From Reinekea sp. G2M2-21 (GTDB lineage: Bacteria; Pseudomonadota; Gammaproteobacteria; Pseudomonadales; Natronospirillaceae), in NCBI RefSeq assembly GCF_015687175.1, contig NZ_JADPQG010000008.1:159673-223672 (forward strand): DNA of 64,000 nucleotides. The letters are read 5' to 3'. Below are positions 1 through 8,180 of the stretch, piece by piece. Position numbers and translations under genes: made by a program. The notes below the pieces were generated by a model. It saw only the letters and a program-made list of their open reading frames with translations. It was not told the DNA's origin and made no database searches. Every line of letters starts with the position of its first letter. The first letter of the stretch is position 1.

Positions 1-87
1 TACTTTAAGAACTGCATTTGCGCTGATCCGGTGCTGACTTACGAAACCGCTGAACGTTTGGAGAAAGCTAACTTTTGTTGTTGGTAA
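1..87 (+). CDS. C-terminal end of a gene cut by the window edge
   Basis: Frame 1 is open from the first base to a TAA and gives 28 residues ending in ERLEKANFCCW, with four cysteines (a C-x-C and a C-C pair). The composition is protein-like and the frame ends exactly at a hairpin shared with the convergent CsbD gene, so I read it as the 3' end of a real gene. The family is not recognisable from this fragment. Confidence 0.5.
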   Translation, partial: YFKNCICADPVLTYETAERLEKANFCCW

Positions 88-93
88 AAGTTA
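69..93. terminator. Hairpin shared by two convergent gene ends
   Basis: TAACTTTT pairs perfectly with AAAAGTTA across a 9-nt loop. The stem contains the stop codons of both flanking genes (TAA of the left-edge gene and the TAA of csbD on the other strand), so it probably ends both transcripts. It has no long T tract. Confidence 0.5.
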
Positions 94-345
94 CAGCGCT
101 TTGCTCGGCACCTTACGATGCTTGTCTAAAAAGCCTTGGACTTGCTTTTCAGCCACTTCCCGGGTGATCGCATATCGCGACTGCACGATGCCGGTCAGCT
201 TCTGAATATGCCCTTCGGTTTTGAGCAGTTCATCTTCCGTTAACTTACCCCAGGCAACCTTCGCGTCACCCATCATCTTGTTCCAATCTTCTTTAAGAAC
301 GTTCGTTGGTGTGCTTGTCTTGGTTTGATCATTCGCCGTTTTCAT
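91..345 (-). CDS. CsbD-like general stress protein
   Basis: Small charged 84-residue protein with the CsbD pattern: an N-terminal LKEDWNKMMGDAKVAWGKL segment, a central DELLKTEGHIQKLTGIVQ segment and a basic C-terminal helix. CsbD/YjbJ proteins are abundant, mostly unstructured cytoplasmic proteins induced by osmotic or envelope stress; no enzymatic role is known. AGAGGC sits 5 nt before the ATG. A perfect 22-bp palindrome lies 23 bp upstream and is the likely control site. The gene is monocistronic and convergent with the left-edge gene. Confidence 0.8.
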   Translation of the reverse strand: MKTANDQTKTSTPTNVLKEDWNKMMGDAKVAWGKLTEDELLKTEGHIQKLTGIVQSRYAITREVAEKQVQGFLDKHRKVPSKAL

Positions 346-367
346 AAAACGCCTCTTTCCTTTACTT

Positions 368-389
368 CATTTCGCAATATTGCGAAATG
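368..389. promoter_or_regulatory. Perfect 22-bp palindrome upstream of csbD
   Basis: CATTTCGCAAT is followed directly by its exact inverse complement ATTGCGAAATG. It lies 23 bp before the csbD start codon, a typical position for a dimeric repressor operator. The binding protein is not identifiable from the window. A shorter relative, TCGCAATTGCGA, occurs near 13107. Confidence 0.5.
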
Positions 390-508
390 TCAGTGGGCGT
401 ATCATGGGGTTAATCAACATACGGGTCGGTGCGCTGGAGCACATAGGGGTAATCACGGGAAGAAGCAAGTTGAGAACCGAGCCAGCGGCATATGACTCCG
501 GGCGCTGG

Positions 509-904
509 CTATCGGTATTGGGCAATAGCTGACCGAAGCGATGGCTCGTATATGTCGTGCCAATGATGATGTACTTGCCTGATGTCGAATGGATCAATAA
601 AGGTACGAGATAGGCATTCATGTCTGACCACATAAGGCTCGATGACATGAACGCTTGCAGCACAAAAAGCCATGAAAGACTCTTCTGGATATTTAGTGAC
701 AATATGCAATGGCTCAACGCGAATGTAGCCGAGTAAGCGTACACCGTTTATCCGCACGCAAGCCTCTTCAAAAACTTCTCGAATAAAGGCTGTCTCGTAG
801 TTCTCGCCCGGATCTAAATGCTCACCAGGGAGCTCGAATCCCCGGTGATTTTCCACAACTAACAGCCCGTCATCGCTGAAACAATACCCATGGGTAGTTG
901 TCAC
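509..904 (-). CDS. NUDIX hydrolase, short and with a degenerate box
   Basis: 131-residue NUDIX-fold protein: the line ELPGEHLDPGE followed by FIREVFEEACV matches the NUDIX box, but the second Gly of the usual PGGH is Glu and the final Gly is Cys. The metal-binding REVFEE core is intact. The start used is GTG; the same frame stays open upstream for about a dozen codons (residues EIPADAT, which fit the family N-terminus) until a TAG, so the original start may have been lost. The TTCAAAC/GTTTGAA inverted repeat at 932-952 spans this zone. Substrate unknown. Confidence 0.7.
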   Translation of the reverse strand: MTTTHGYCFSDDGLLVVENHRGFELPGEHLDPGENYETAFIREVFEEACVRINGVRLLGYIRVEPLHIVTKYPEESFMAFCAASVHVIEPYVVRHECLSRTFIDPFDIRQVHHHWHDIYEPSLRSAIAQYR

Positions 905-931
905 TGTCGCATCTGCCGGTATTTCGCCTGG

Positions 932-952
932 TTCAAACTATGCGAGTTTGAA
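932..952. repeat. Inverted repeat 5' of the NUDIX gene
   Basis: TTCAAAC and GTTTGAA are separated by 7 nt. The repeat sits where the transcript of the NUDIX gene should begin, so it could be an operator or leader hairpin; nothing else supports a function. Confidence 0.3.
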
Positions 953-1094
953 GTGGGTATCCCCCCACTTGACAATATAAGGGTCATTCATTAGTTGTTA
1001 ATTTCATTAAGTACCGTTGTTGTATTGGACCGAGTAATTGGATGTATAACTCTGCCTTTTATGGAGTCGTTGACTGAGCGACGTCGTGGTTTCG

Positions 1095-1553
1095 TTATGG
1101 TGACGTAGACCTTTCTTTTTCTTTTTCTTTTTCTTTTTCTTTTAAATCGTATTCTTCATTGAACGCCAAAAAGCGATTAAGTCGATTGGCAGAGGCTTCA
1201 AATAAATAGGCAAGATACAGACGCAAACCGTCAAGTTCAATTGTCTCGCTTTTCGAGAGCTTACTTATTTCGGACCTATGCAACTCTGTCGCTTTGCCAA
1301 GTAACGATCTTATGGCGTTTCTGCGCTCCGCAATAGGCCCTTCAACCTGAAATGCTTCGCATACGCCCTCAAACGAAGGGGCTTCTTTGGTTCGCTCTAA
1401 ATGATCCAGGCAAATATCCATATCAATTAGAATGTTTTCCAGCTTAAAAATTTCATTCTCGTAAGCGGTTTTTGCCTGTGACGCAACAGCCCAACCAGAA
1501 CAAAGTGTTAGAAGGACTAGTGCGCCAACTTTTGTCGCGGCGTGATAGCTCAT
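1095..1553 (-). CDS. Periplasmic helical protein with Lys-Glu repeat tail
   Basis: 152 residues. The N-terminus is a signal peptide (ATKVGALVLLTLCSGWAVAS followed by QA). The mature part is mostly predicted helix with two cysteines (CLDHL and GVCEAF) that could form a disulfide. The C-terminus is (KE)n-RSTSP encoded by a run of a 6-bp unit, so replication slippage would change the number of KE pairs without breaking the frame. CGGAGATAAA precedes the ATG. No family recognised. Confidence 0.6.
   Translation of the reverse strand: MSYHAATKVGALVLLTLCSGWAVASQAKTAYENEIFKLENILIDMDICLDHLERTKEAPSFEGVCEAFQVEGPIAERRNAIRSLLGKATELHRSEISKLSKSETIELDGLRLYLAYLFEASANRLNRFLAFNEEYDLKEKEKEKEKERSTSP
1111..1143. 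repeat. Hexanucleotide microsatellite (CTTTTT)n
   Basis: About five consecutive CTTTTT units lie inside the 3' end of the periplasmic protein gene and encode alternating Glu and Lys on the minus strand. Because the unit is a multiple of three, length changes are in frame. Confidence 0.8.
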
Positions 1554-1641
1554 TTTATCTCCGTGAACGATTACAGAAGTATAGGTTCTTATCTGTTGCT
1601 GTTGACTATGCTACTTCATTTTAAAAAAAATAGCGCCACGC

Positions 1642-1670
1642 GTGCAGGGACGCACGCTCAAGCGACCGTT
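1642..1670 (+). repeat. Dispersed intergenic repeat, copy A (short)
   Basis: Contains GTGCAGGGA followed by the 19-nt core GCACGCTCAAGCGACCGTT. The same core occurs near 55956 (same orientation) and, reverse-complemented, near 28606. This copy is truncated compared with the other two. Confidence 0.7.
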
Positions 1671-1751
1671 TGCACCTGCCAATACATCAAGAAGCACCGC
1701 GAGCAAACGAAATTTCGTCTGCCCTTGGAACCTTTACTAACACAAACCCTG

Positions 1752-2396
1752 TCACCAGTTATACATCAGCAACAGGGTATAGGTTTGCTTGCGTGTTTCG
1801 TTTGCGTTAAAGGGTTTCCCTTGCCATTGGGCAATGGCCATAGTTTGCCAATCGCCAAATTGCATGCCGTACTGTACGGCGCCGGTGGGCGCAAGTACGG
1901 CGGTGGATCGGGTGATGGAATCGTCCCATTGCGTTGCTTCGCTGTGCAAACCCAGTTCAGCTCCAAGCAGGCCGTTTCCCAGCGGCATTTGTGAACCGAG
2001 GGCGGTGTTGGTTTGCCAGGCATTTATGGAGTCCTTGATGCGGGCAGCCGCATTGGCGGTAAATCGCAGCGGTCCGATAAAGGTTTGTGTGTCCAGTTGC
2101 GTCAGAAATCCGCGTTCGGTGTCGTCAAACAGTTCGCTGTAGTCCAGGCTAAGTCCGGCTTCCCATTGCATGGGACCATACTGACCAAGTAACGCAATTT
2201 TCATGGGGTTCACAGTGAGCCTGTCGTTGCGGTAACTCAGCCAGGGCAGCGCTGCGGGCGTCCATTCTTGTTGGTACGCAGCCATTCCGACGAGGCCAGC
2301 GGTCCACTGGCTTTGAGCTTGGCTTGTCGTCGCGGCTAACCCAGCAGTGGCAAATAATAAAGCGGGTAACAGGTGACGGTGTGTGGGTTTGTTCAT
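1752..2396 (-). CDS. MipA/OmpV-like outer membrane protein
   Basis: 214 residues from the ATG preceded by AAGGAAA. A signal peptide (HLLPALLFATAGLAATTSQA) is followed by alternating amphipathic strands and a C-terminal aromatic residue (TYTLLLMYNW), the signature of an outer-membrane beta barrel. The strand pattern resembles the MipA/OmpV scaffold family, although the protein is a little short for it. It starts 23 bp after the hydrolase gene ends, so the two are probably one transcript. Function in this organism unknown. Confidence 0.55.
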   Translation of the reverse strand: MNKPTHRHLLPALLFATAGLAATTSQAQSQWTAGLVGMAAYQQEWTPAALPWLSYRNDRLTVNPMKIALLGQYGPMQWEAGLSLDYSELFDDTERGFLTQLDTQTFIGPLRFTANAAARIKDSINAWQTNTALGSQMPLGNGLLGAELGLHSEATQWDDSITRSTAVLAPTGAVQYGMQFGDWQTMAIAQWQGKPFNANETRKQTYTLLLMYNW

Positions 2397-2419
2397 GGTT
2401 TGAGTTTCCTTCATTTGGG

Positions 2420-3922
2420 TTACAGCAAAACAAATGCGGTGACAATTAATCCTGCGCTGATTCCAGCCACTAGGCTCCAGAATCCATAGGTCACCCACGA
2501 CAGTGAAAAACCGGGTTTGAAATCAAATGGAGTGCCAAATTGCTGGTCGGTTGTCGCTTCTCCGGTCGCAAGAAAGTGCATAAGGTGTGCTTCCAATGCA
2601 GGACCGCCCGCTAAAATGTGGTCTGGCGCATGTCCGGCTCCGGCGACTTTAATCAGTGCACCATTGGTGACGTAAGGCATCCAGAACTGTTCGATTCGTT
2701 CAACAGGTGTGGCGACATCGACATCCGACCCTAAGATCAACGTTGGCGTTTGCGTAGGTCGGTTTGCCAGCGGCCCATAAGCCCGCGCTTGCCAACCTTT
2801 GGTGATACCGTTGTAAAGTAATTCTGACAACGGGGCGTTCAGTACAGTCGAGTCGGCGGTGCGCGCCAATGTTTGCTCAACTTCGCCCAGGCCATTCAGG
2901 TCGATGGCTCCAGCGCTGAAGAAGGTACCCCACACCCAATCTTCGCTCTTGAACGGGTTTGGGAATTTTTGCATTGCAACTAAGCCGCTGTAGTTACCTT
3001 GTGCAGCTTTGCTGTAGGCGTCGATGACCATGGGCATGGAGTTACGGCTGTACAGCATCATAAAGGTAATAAGCCGGATCTGGTCTGCATCCAAGTGGGC
3101 ACCCCAGGCCTTTTCGGGCAAGTTCGCCAACACGTCTGCCATGGTCGATTTTAAGTTCGGCAGATTTTGTGCGCAGTCGGTGTCGGCGTTGCATTGTTGC
3201 TCCAGCACGGTCAACTGCGCATCGGTGTAGGTTGGATCGAAGAAAAAGCCGCCATCCGGGTTGGCGCTCATGATCAGGTTGCGGTCTACTACGCCTGGTT
3301 TCAGTTGGTCGAAATACCACGCAATGCGGGTTCCATAACTCACGCTCAGCAAGTTAATTTTGGCGAGGCCGAGCGCTTTACGTACTTGGTCAATATCCTC
3401 GACGACTTCATAAATGCCATAAGCCTGGGTGTCGACACCGTCGGCTTCCCATTGTTGCTGGCATACACGAACCTCTGCCGTGAGGCGGTCTAACGTTGTT
3501 TGCGCCAGAAAATCCTCTTTGTTGTTCTTGCCTTCCAGTTTGAATTGCTTGCGTAGTGTTGGGCAGTCCAGACGAGGTGTGCCGTCAATGCCCCGGTATC
3601 CTATCGTTAGTACATCAAAATGTTCCCATACCCAGTCCGGCAGTGGCGGGTTCAAATTGGACATACCCGGACCACCCATCAGCCAGACAATCGGGTAAGG
3701 GTTCAGACGTTCGCCACTGGCTGGCCAGTGTTGAACCCGGATGGTTACCGGCCGGTCGCTATTGGCCGACTCCGCAAGGGTCGCGTCATAACACAAGGCG
3801 TGCTTGGGTTTGCTTTTACAGTGGTCGATAGCGGTGAGTTGTGCTTCGCTGGCCTGTGCTAAAGAACCAGCGGCGACTGCGATCAGGATGACGATGGACA
3901 AGACAAATTGATTGGTTTTCAT
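2420..3922 (-). CDS. Exported TAP-like alpha/beta hydrolase
   Basis: 500 residues from the ATG that begins the signal peptide (FVLSIVILIAVAAGSLAQAS). It has the alpha/beta-hydrolase layout of the TAP/prolyl-aminopeptidase-like group: oxyanion segment WLMGGPGMS, nucleophile Ser in SVSYGTR, acid in GSDVDVATP and catalytic His in GAGHAPDH. The first Gly of the nucleophile elbow is Ser. The C-terminus is a hydrophobic helix (SLVAGISAGLIVTAFVLL), so the enzyme is probably tethered to the inner membrane with its catalytic domain in the periplasm. First gene of a pair with the MipA-like protein. Substrate unknown: peptide, ester or amide. Confidence 0.75.
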   Translation of the reverse strand: MKTNQFVLSIVILIAVAAGSLAQASEAQLTAIDHCKSKPKHALCYDATLAESANSDRPVTIRVQHWPASGERLNPYPIVWLMGGPGMSNLNPPLPDWVWEHFDVLTIGYRGIDGTPRLDCPTLRKQFKLEGKNNKEDFLAQTTLDRLTAEVRVCQQQWEADGVDTQAYGIYEVVEDIDQVRKALGLAKINLLSVSYGTRIAWYFDQLKPGVVDRNLIMSANPDGGFFFDPTYTDAQLTVLEQQCNADTDCAQNLPNLKSTMADVLANLPEKAWGAHLDADQIRLITFMMLYSRNSMPMVIDAYSKAAQGNYSGLVAMQKFPNPFKSEDWVWGTFFSAGAIDLNGLGEVEQTLARTADSTVLNAPLSELLYNGITKGWQARAYGPLANRPTQTPTLILGSDVDVATPVERIEQFWMPYVTNGALIKVAGAGHAPDHILAGGPALEAHLMHFLATGEATTDQQFGTPFDFKPGFSLSWVTYGFWSLVAGISAGLIVTAFVLL

Positions 3923-3973
3923 GGTGCGTTGCTCTTCGTGGATTCGGTGAGAGCAGAATCGCCCGAAAGGCGA

Positions 3974-3998
3974 GGTGGCGCGCCCGGGATTCGAATCC
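3974..3998 (-). other. tRNA 3'-end-like fragment
   Basis: On the minus strand this reads GGATTCGAATCC then CGGGCGCGCCACC, which matches a T-loop, 3' acceptor strand and most of a CCA end. No anticodon or D arm lies upstream and the T stem pairs badly, so it is not a functional tRNA. Such fragments are common scars of elements that integrate at tRNA 3' ends. Confidence 0.4.
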
Positions 3999-4030
3999 TG
4001 AACGTTCAACATTCGGATATTGAACGTTCA
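3999..4030. repeat. Two copies of palindrome TGAACGTTCA
   Basis: Two identical 10-bp palindromes are separated by 12 bp and lie between the membrane AraC regulator and the hydrolase operon. The spacing (22 bp centre to centre, about two helical turns) suits two dimers bound on one face of the DNA. They abut the tRNA-like fragment. Confidence 0.5.
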
Positions 4031-4073
4031 GAAGTGTCAAATCTCGGGTGTTAAGACCCGTGAGGGCCTTGAA

Positions 4074-5189
4074 TCATGGGGCTTTGGTTTGTTTGCGGAA
4101 GACGGATGGTGTTTGCCCCACCGCCTGTTTGAACAACGTATTGAAGGTGCTTTTTGCTTGAAAACCGGCGGCTTCCATGACGGATTGGACCGACATGCCG
4201 GGTTCAGCCAATAGCAACCGTTTGGCTTCTTCGATACGCATTTCGTTTATTAATTCGTTGAAATTCTGAGCGCGGCAATCGTTGATCACCTGGCTGACCA
4301 CGTGCGTTTGAAAGCCTGTTTTAGCCGCAAGATCCGCAATGCGCAGCTCGGGGTTGGTATACAGCCGCTCCTGCTGAAGTTGGTGTTCCAGCTCTTGCCA
4401 GATTTGCGCTTGCAGATCGGCGTCCAGCCGGTTACCGCCATATTTTTCTTTTTCGGCGGTATCGGTCGCAGCCGATTTCTGGGTACTTTCCTGTGTTGCG
4501 GCACTGGTGGGTTTTGCGCGTTCGGCAAAAAGGGCTTTGTAACCCAGTACGTAAATCATAAGGCTGACTAGTATGTAGGGCAGGCCATTAAAGTTGTACG
4601 GTGTGAATAGATTGAGGATTACGAACAACCAGATGACCAATTGGAAGATCGACATGATCCACACCCAATCGATCCATTGCGAGCGAATGCCGATTTTGCG
4701 GTCATGACGCAAGCGCAGAATCGCGGCGATGACAAACCCGAGCGAACTGAGCATCATGATCTGCCCGATCGCAATGGTGATGGGCATTTCTCCGAGGCTG
4801 ATCGTTTCAACCAGTCTCGCCTTCTCAGGGCCAGACAGTGTGTAAATATTCACATTCAGCAGGTAGCTGAGAATAATCGCACTGAACAACAGCGGCAGTT
4901 TCCAGCCCCAGCGGGTGGCGGGACGCAGTAATTGATGAACATACAGGTAAAACAATGGACCGTAGGCAGACGGAAAAAAGGAGGTTATACCCAGCCAATG
5001 TGGAAAAGCTTTGTGCAGATCTCCCCAGAACAGTAGCTGGGAAAGGGTATCGAAGCTGAGCAGGCCGATCAGCCAGATCAGATACTTAAAAGCGGTATGC
5101 TGCTTGCGCAAAGGGAACAGAGCGGCCGTTAGCATCAGGCCTTGCAGACCACCAATTAAAAATGTCAGCGCGGTGAGGTTAGAAATCAT
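4074..5189 (-). CDS. Membrane-bound AraC-family transcription regulator
   Basis: 371 residues. The first ~215 form about seven membrane helices (starting LTALTFLIGGLQGLMLTAALF), followed by a Thr/Ala/Lys-rich linker and a C-terminal AraC/XylS DNA-binding domain of ~100 residues (from RLYTNPELRIADLAAKTGF through FNELINEMRIEEAKRLLL to FNTLFKQAVGQTPSVFRK). Such proteins couple an envelope or small-molecule signal directly to promoter binding. It lies just upstream, in the same orientation, of the hydrolase/MipA pair, and the twin palindromes in the gap are candidate targets. Confidence 0.8.
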   Translation of the reverse strand: MISNLTALTFLIGGLQGLMLTAALFPLRKQHTAFKYLIWLIGLLSFDTLSQLLFWGDLHKAFPHWLGITSFFPSAYGPLFYLYVHQLLRPATRWGWKLPLLFSAIILSYLLNVNIYTLSGPEKARLVETISLGEMPITIAIGQIMMLSSLGFVIAAILRLRHDRKIGIRSQWIDWVWIMSIFQLVIWLFVILNLFTPYNFNGLPYILVSLMIYVLGYKALFAERAKPTSAATQESTQKSAATDTAEKEKYGGNRLDADLQAQIWQELEHQLQQERLYTNPELRIADLAAKTGFQTHVVSQVINDCRAQNFNELINEMRIEEAKRLLLAEPGMSVQSVMEAAGFQAKSTFNTLFKQAVGQTPSVFRKQTKAP

Positions 5190-5290
5190 GAATCCGGTAC
5201 ATCGCTTATCCTTGCTTGAGCCGTTTAGTTTAGCGGGAAAAGGCAGGCTGGGAAAAGGCCCTCCGGATGATCTGTGCCGTTCATGCGTGT

Positions 5291-6025
5291 TTAAATGGCC
5301 GAGTACATGCCCTTATGGATTTTGAGGTCTGCGAAATCGAAGGCGTCGTCGAACAGCCCTTGTTTGTTCAGTAAGCTGCGCACCAGGTGGCGGTGAAAAC
5401 GCGGGCTGCTTTCGTCTTCGATAAAATCGACTGGGTTCATCCATTGGGCGACTTCGATTTCATCGGTGTCCTGAACGTTAATGTCTGTACTCAAAGGGGA
5501 CAGACGACAAACAATGTACAGGTTCGATTTTGCAAACGCATGTGGGTGTTTGGAGACCACGCTGACGATACTGTCGAAGCGGGCATCGATGCCGGTTTCC
5601 TCTCGCACTTCACGCTCGGCGGCGTGGTTCAAGTCTTCCCCGAGATCGACGTAGCCACCGGGCAATTTAAAACCCTTGCCGTCCATCCATTTATCGCGAA
5701 TCAACAGAACCTGTGCATCGTCGTTCAGCACCAATCCACCAACACCGACCGTGTGTGTCGGCGCGAAAGGAGCGTAGGCTCCGGGTTGTGCGCGGTAGAT
5801 CAGTGTTAGCGATTGCTCATCACACAAATGAAACACAAAACCCTGTGTTGTAAATAAAGGGACCCATGCCGCTTGCTCACGCGTCAGGGTAATCCAGATC
5901 AGGGCTTTGTTCTGCTCATGGATTAACTGTATGAGGCTTTCGATATCCGCACGGGTCGGAGCCTGTTCGATGACAGATACCTGGGCACCGTTGAAGGGAT
6001 TGTATTCAATTGCAAATGCGGTCAC
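5291..6025 (-). CDS. NUDIX hydrolase with N-terminal extension
   Basis: 244 residues from a GTG preceded by GAGGA. The NUDIX box is complete (GGYVDLGEDLNHAAEREV then REETGI). The ~95-residue N-terminal region followed by the NUDIX domain resembles the NUDT6/antisense-FGF2 type of NUDIX protein, usually a nucleoside-diphosphate-linked pyrophosphatase of unknown natural substrate. Stand-alone gene; the TetR regulator follows upstream in the same orientation. Confidence 0.8.
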   Translation of the reverse strand: MTAFAIEYNPFNGAQVSVIEQAPTRADIESLIQLIHEQNKALIWITLTREQAAWVPLFTTQGFVFHLCDEQSLTLIYRAQPGAYAPFAPTHTVGVGGLVLNDDAQVLLIRDKWMDGKGFKLPGGYVDLGEDLNHAAEREVREETGIDARFDSIVSVVSKHPHAFAKSNLYIVCRLSPLSTDINVQDTDEIEVAQWMNPVDFIEDESSPRFHRHLVRSLLNKQGLFDDAFDFADLKIHKGMYSAI

Positions 6026-6117
6026 GTCGATCCTCAGCGTTGTCCGTGTTCGCCGCTATTCTGGCAATTTTGCAATTGCATCGTCAAAGCGTTTTACAAA
6101 AGAGCAGGCGTTTAGGG

Positions 6118-6570
6118 TCACAACAGAGCATGCACGATGGTGTTATTCACCATCGACTCCAGCACAGCCTGTTCGATATCTTTTTCCTGCCCCCAGACGT
6201 AAAGAGCCTCGCGCCAAGGCTGATCGTACTGGGTTTTGAAAATGTCCCGGGCTTCAGGGGCACGGAATCCCTCACCCATAAGTAAACCATAGAGGCGAAG
6301 TGTATCGTGCGTGAGCCAGTGTTTGCCGAGTTCACGTGTCAGCGTTTTTGGTGAACTACTGCGAAACGCTGGTGCTGGTTGAGCGCGAACCCAACATTCA
6401 ATGACGTGTAGCATTAACGTGGCTTTGTCCGGGAAGTGGTTGTATACCGTGGGTTTAGAAACCCCGGAGGATTTCACCACCATGTCGACAGAGGTCCCCT
6501 TAATTCCGTGTTCCAGGAATAGGGCTAATGCGGCATTGGCGATTTGGTCTTTTTTAGAAAGCTGAGCCAT
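6118..6570 (-). CDS. TetR-family transcription regulator, short
   Basis: 150 residues. The N-terminal helix-turn-helix is typical (ALALFLEHGIKGTSVDMVV, then SSGVSKPTVYNHFPDKATLM). The ligand-binding part is about 40 residues shorter than the usual ~190-residue TetR protein, so it is either a compact member or C-terminally truncated. A 15-bp near-perfect palindrome 38 bp upstream is the likely autoregulatory operator; the same site precedes trpBA. Confidence 0.8.
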   Translation of the reverse strand: MAQLSKKDQIANAALALFLEHGIKGTSVDMVVKSSGVSKPTVYNHFPDKATLMLHVIECWVRAQPAPAFRSSSPKTLTRELGKHWLTHDTLRLYGLLMGEGFRAPEARDIFKTQYDQPWREALYVWGQEKDIEQAVLESMVNNTIVHALL

Positions 6571-6605
6571 GAAACTGCTTCTGGCAAATGGAATTGAACT
6601 AAACC

Positions 6606-6628
6606 TTACTAAACCGTTTAGTTAATGT
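6606..6628. promoter_or_regulatory. TetR-type operator, copy 1
   Basis: ACTAAAC-C-GTTTAGT is a 7-1-7 inverted repeat at 6608-6622, 38 bp upstream of the tetR start. The surrounding 23 bp are identical to a site 62 bp upstream of trpB (28874-28896), which argues for a specific protein target rather than chance. Confidence 0.7.
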
Positions 6629-6683
6629 CACGTGGCAATTGTCGTCATTGTTGCGGGGGAAAGGGTGGTTTTTCTGGGGTCGG

Positions 6684-8063
6684 TTAACAAGGGCGCCAGT
6701 TTTTGCCATCGGAGCTGCATTGTTCCGTTTGTGTGCCATCCGTTTTTGTGGTGGTTTTTGTCCATTGCTGCTGGTTGTCACGGCGCAGAACGACGGTGTC
6801 GTTGCCTTCGCGATACTCTTTGGTTTTTACCCACCATTGCGCTTGCGAGGGCGTGTTGGTCTCGAAGGTATAGGGTAATTCGTTAACGGTTACCACCAAC
6901 GTCGACAACGACAGGTCGACGTCCTGCTGATGTATACGTTGCCAGTCGGGCAGGAAGGCAAAGGCATCGCTACCCGAAAAATAAAACTGACTGGCGAAGT
7001 CGGCATTGTCTTGTTGATAATTAACAAAGATGTAACGCCCATCGAAAGGGCGATTCAGTGAACAACCTTCAAAGCTGTTCGCGTCTCCTCCGGCGAGGTT
7101 AACTAACTCGTATTCGACACCTGCCTGGCGCGCTGAAATTATTTCTTTAATGTCGCAGGTGTAGCGGTTGAAATTGCCTTGCCGCGATTCGATCTCCACG
7201 CTTTCACGAACCGACAAACCATTTCGCATCGTTTGCGAGACCTGACCAAAAATAATGGTATGGAGAGCGTTGTTGAGGTCGTCGCTGACGCGTTGCAGAT
7301 GAAATGTTTGTTGGCCATTGTTGTTCAGGTTCAGTTCGCGGTACCAAGCTTCTGGAAAACGATCGTCGGCATCGCGGGAATCGAACTGGTGGTAAGCGAC
7401 ACGTGCCCAGATGGCATTGGTATGTTGCAGCTGCAAGGCGCGTGTTTCTTCAACACTTTTAATCAGGCTGTTGAGCAACTGTTTACCTCGGGCTAATTCC
7501 CCACCACTCTTCGCATCTTGCAACCAGCTGAGCATTTGCGCTTCACTGATGTTGTAGTGTCGAATCGCGTCGGTGATGGCGTCTTCGATCAGTGCGTGGT
7601 TGCGCGTGTTCTGTTGCTTGAGTGTTTTTGCCTGCTCACAGCTGGATACTGTCGTGGAGGATTCGCCTGGTACAGCCATGGCTTGAGCAATCAGTTCTGA
7701 GAGTTGTGTTTTTGGAACCGTAGAATCGACGTGCCGTTGTTGCGCTGCGGGCGGTATGGTCAGGCGTAGTGCGCGGTCAATGGGGTTATTGTTTGCATCG
7801 AGTGCGCCACTTGGTGCGTCAATGACGATGGGGGCAAAGCCGATGCAGCGATCATCACTGCCCGCCAGGTCGTCGATGTAATTTCCGGTTAAGCCGGTAA
7901 TGGCACTGGGTTCGTTCAACTCCAATGTGCCATTGTAATTAATATCGAGAAAAACCGTTGCACCACGCAGGTAGTCGGGCGCACTTTCATCCGCAAAGAG
8001 GCACGCACTGCCTAACAGCAGTGTCGTGCTTAACGTTGCGAAATAGGTTGCGTTCAATGACAT
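6684..8063 (-). CDS. Exported protein with calcium-loop motif, paralogue 1
   Basis: 459 residues from the ATG preceded by ACAGGTG. The signal region TLLLGSAC could be a lipobox, though with Gly at -3. Residues ~35-60 contain GATVFLDINYNGTLELNEPSA, an EF-hand-like D-x-N-x-N-G loop of the kind found in SdrD B-type repeats. The C-terminus has WWVKTKEYREG and paired cysteines. It aligns along its whole length with the next upstream gene, so the two are a tandem duplication. Role unknown; presumably surface or periplasmic. Confidence 0.65.
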   Translation of the reverse strand: MSLNATYFATLSTTLLLGSACLFADESAPDYLRGATVFLDINYNGTLELNEPSAITGLTGNYIDDLAGSDDRCIGFAPIVIDAPSGALDANNNPIDRALRLTIPPAAQQRHVDSTVPKTQLSELIAQAMAVPGESSTTVSSCEQAKTLKQQNTRNHALIEDAITDAIRHYNISEAQMLSWLQDAKSGGELARGKQLLNSLIKSVEETRALQLQHTNAIWARVAYHQFDSRDADDRFPEAWYRELNLNNNGQQTFHLQRVSDDLNNALHTIIFGQVSQTMRNGLSVRESVEIESRQGNFNRYTCDIKEIISARQAGVEYELVNLAGGDANSFEGCSLNRPFDGRYIFVNYQQDNADFASQFYFSGSDAFAFLPDWQRIHQQDVDLSLSTLVVTVNELPYTFETNTPSQAQWWVKTKEYREGNDTVVLRRDNQQQWTKTTTKTDGTQTEQCSSDGKNWRPC

Positions 8064-8180
8064 CACCTGTGTTATCAGACTAAGACGTCCGTTTTTAGGG
8101 TCTATGATTACGCAACCGTGCAGCTGCGTATAGCGTGGCATTACACGGTTTTTTCCACGATGACGCAACTGTCTTTATGG

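Noticed and set aside
3974..3998. Functional tRNA gene
   Set aside because: No anticodon arm or D arm, poor T-stem pairing; kept only as a tRNA-like fragment.
5221..5232. Half of the TetR operator (CCGTTTAGTTTA) upstream of the membrane AraC gene
   Set aside because: Only one arm is present, so it is not accepted as a third operator.
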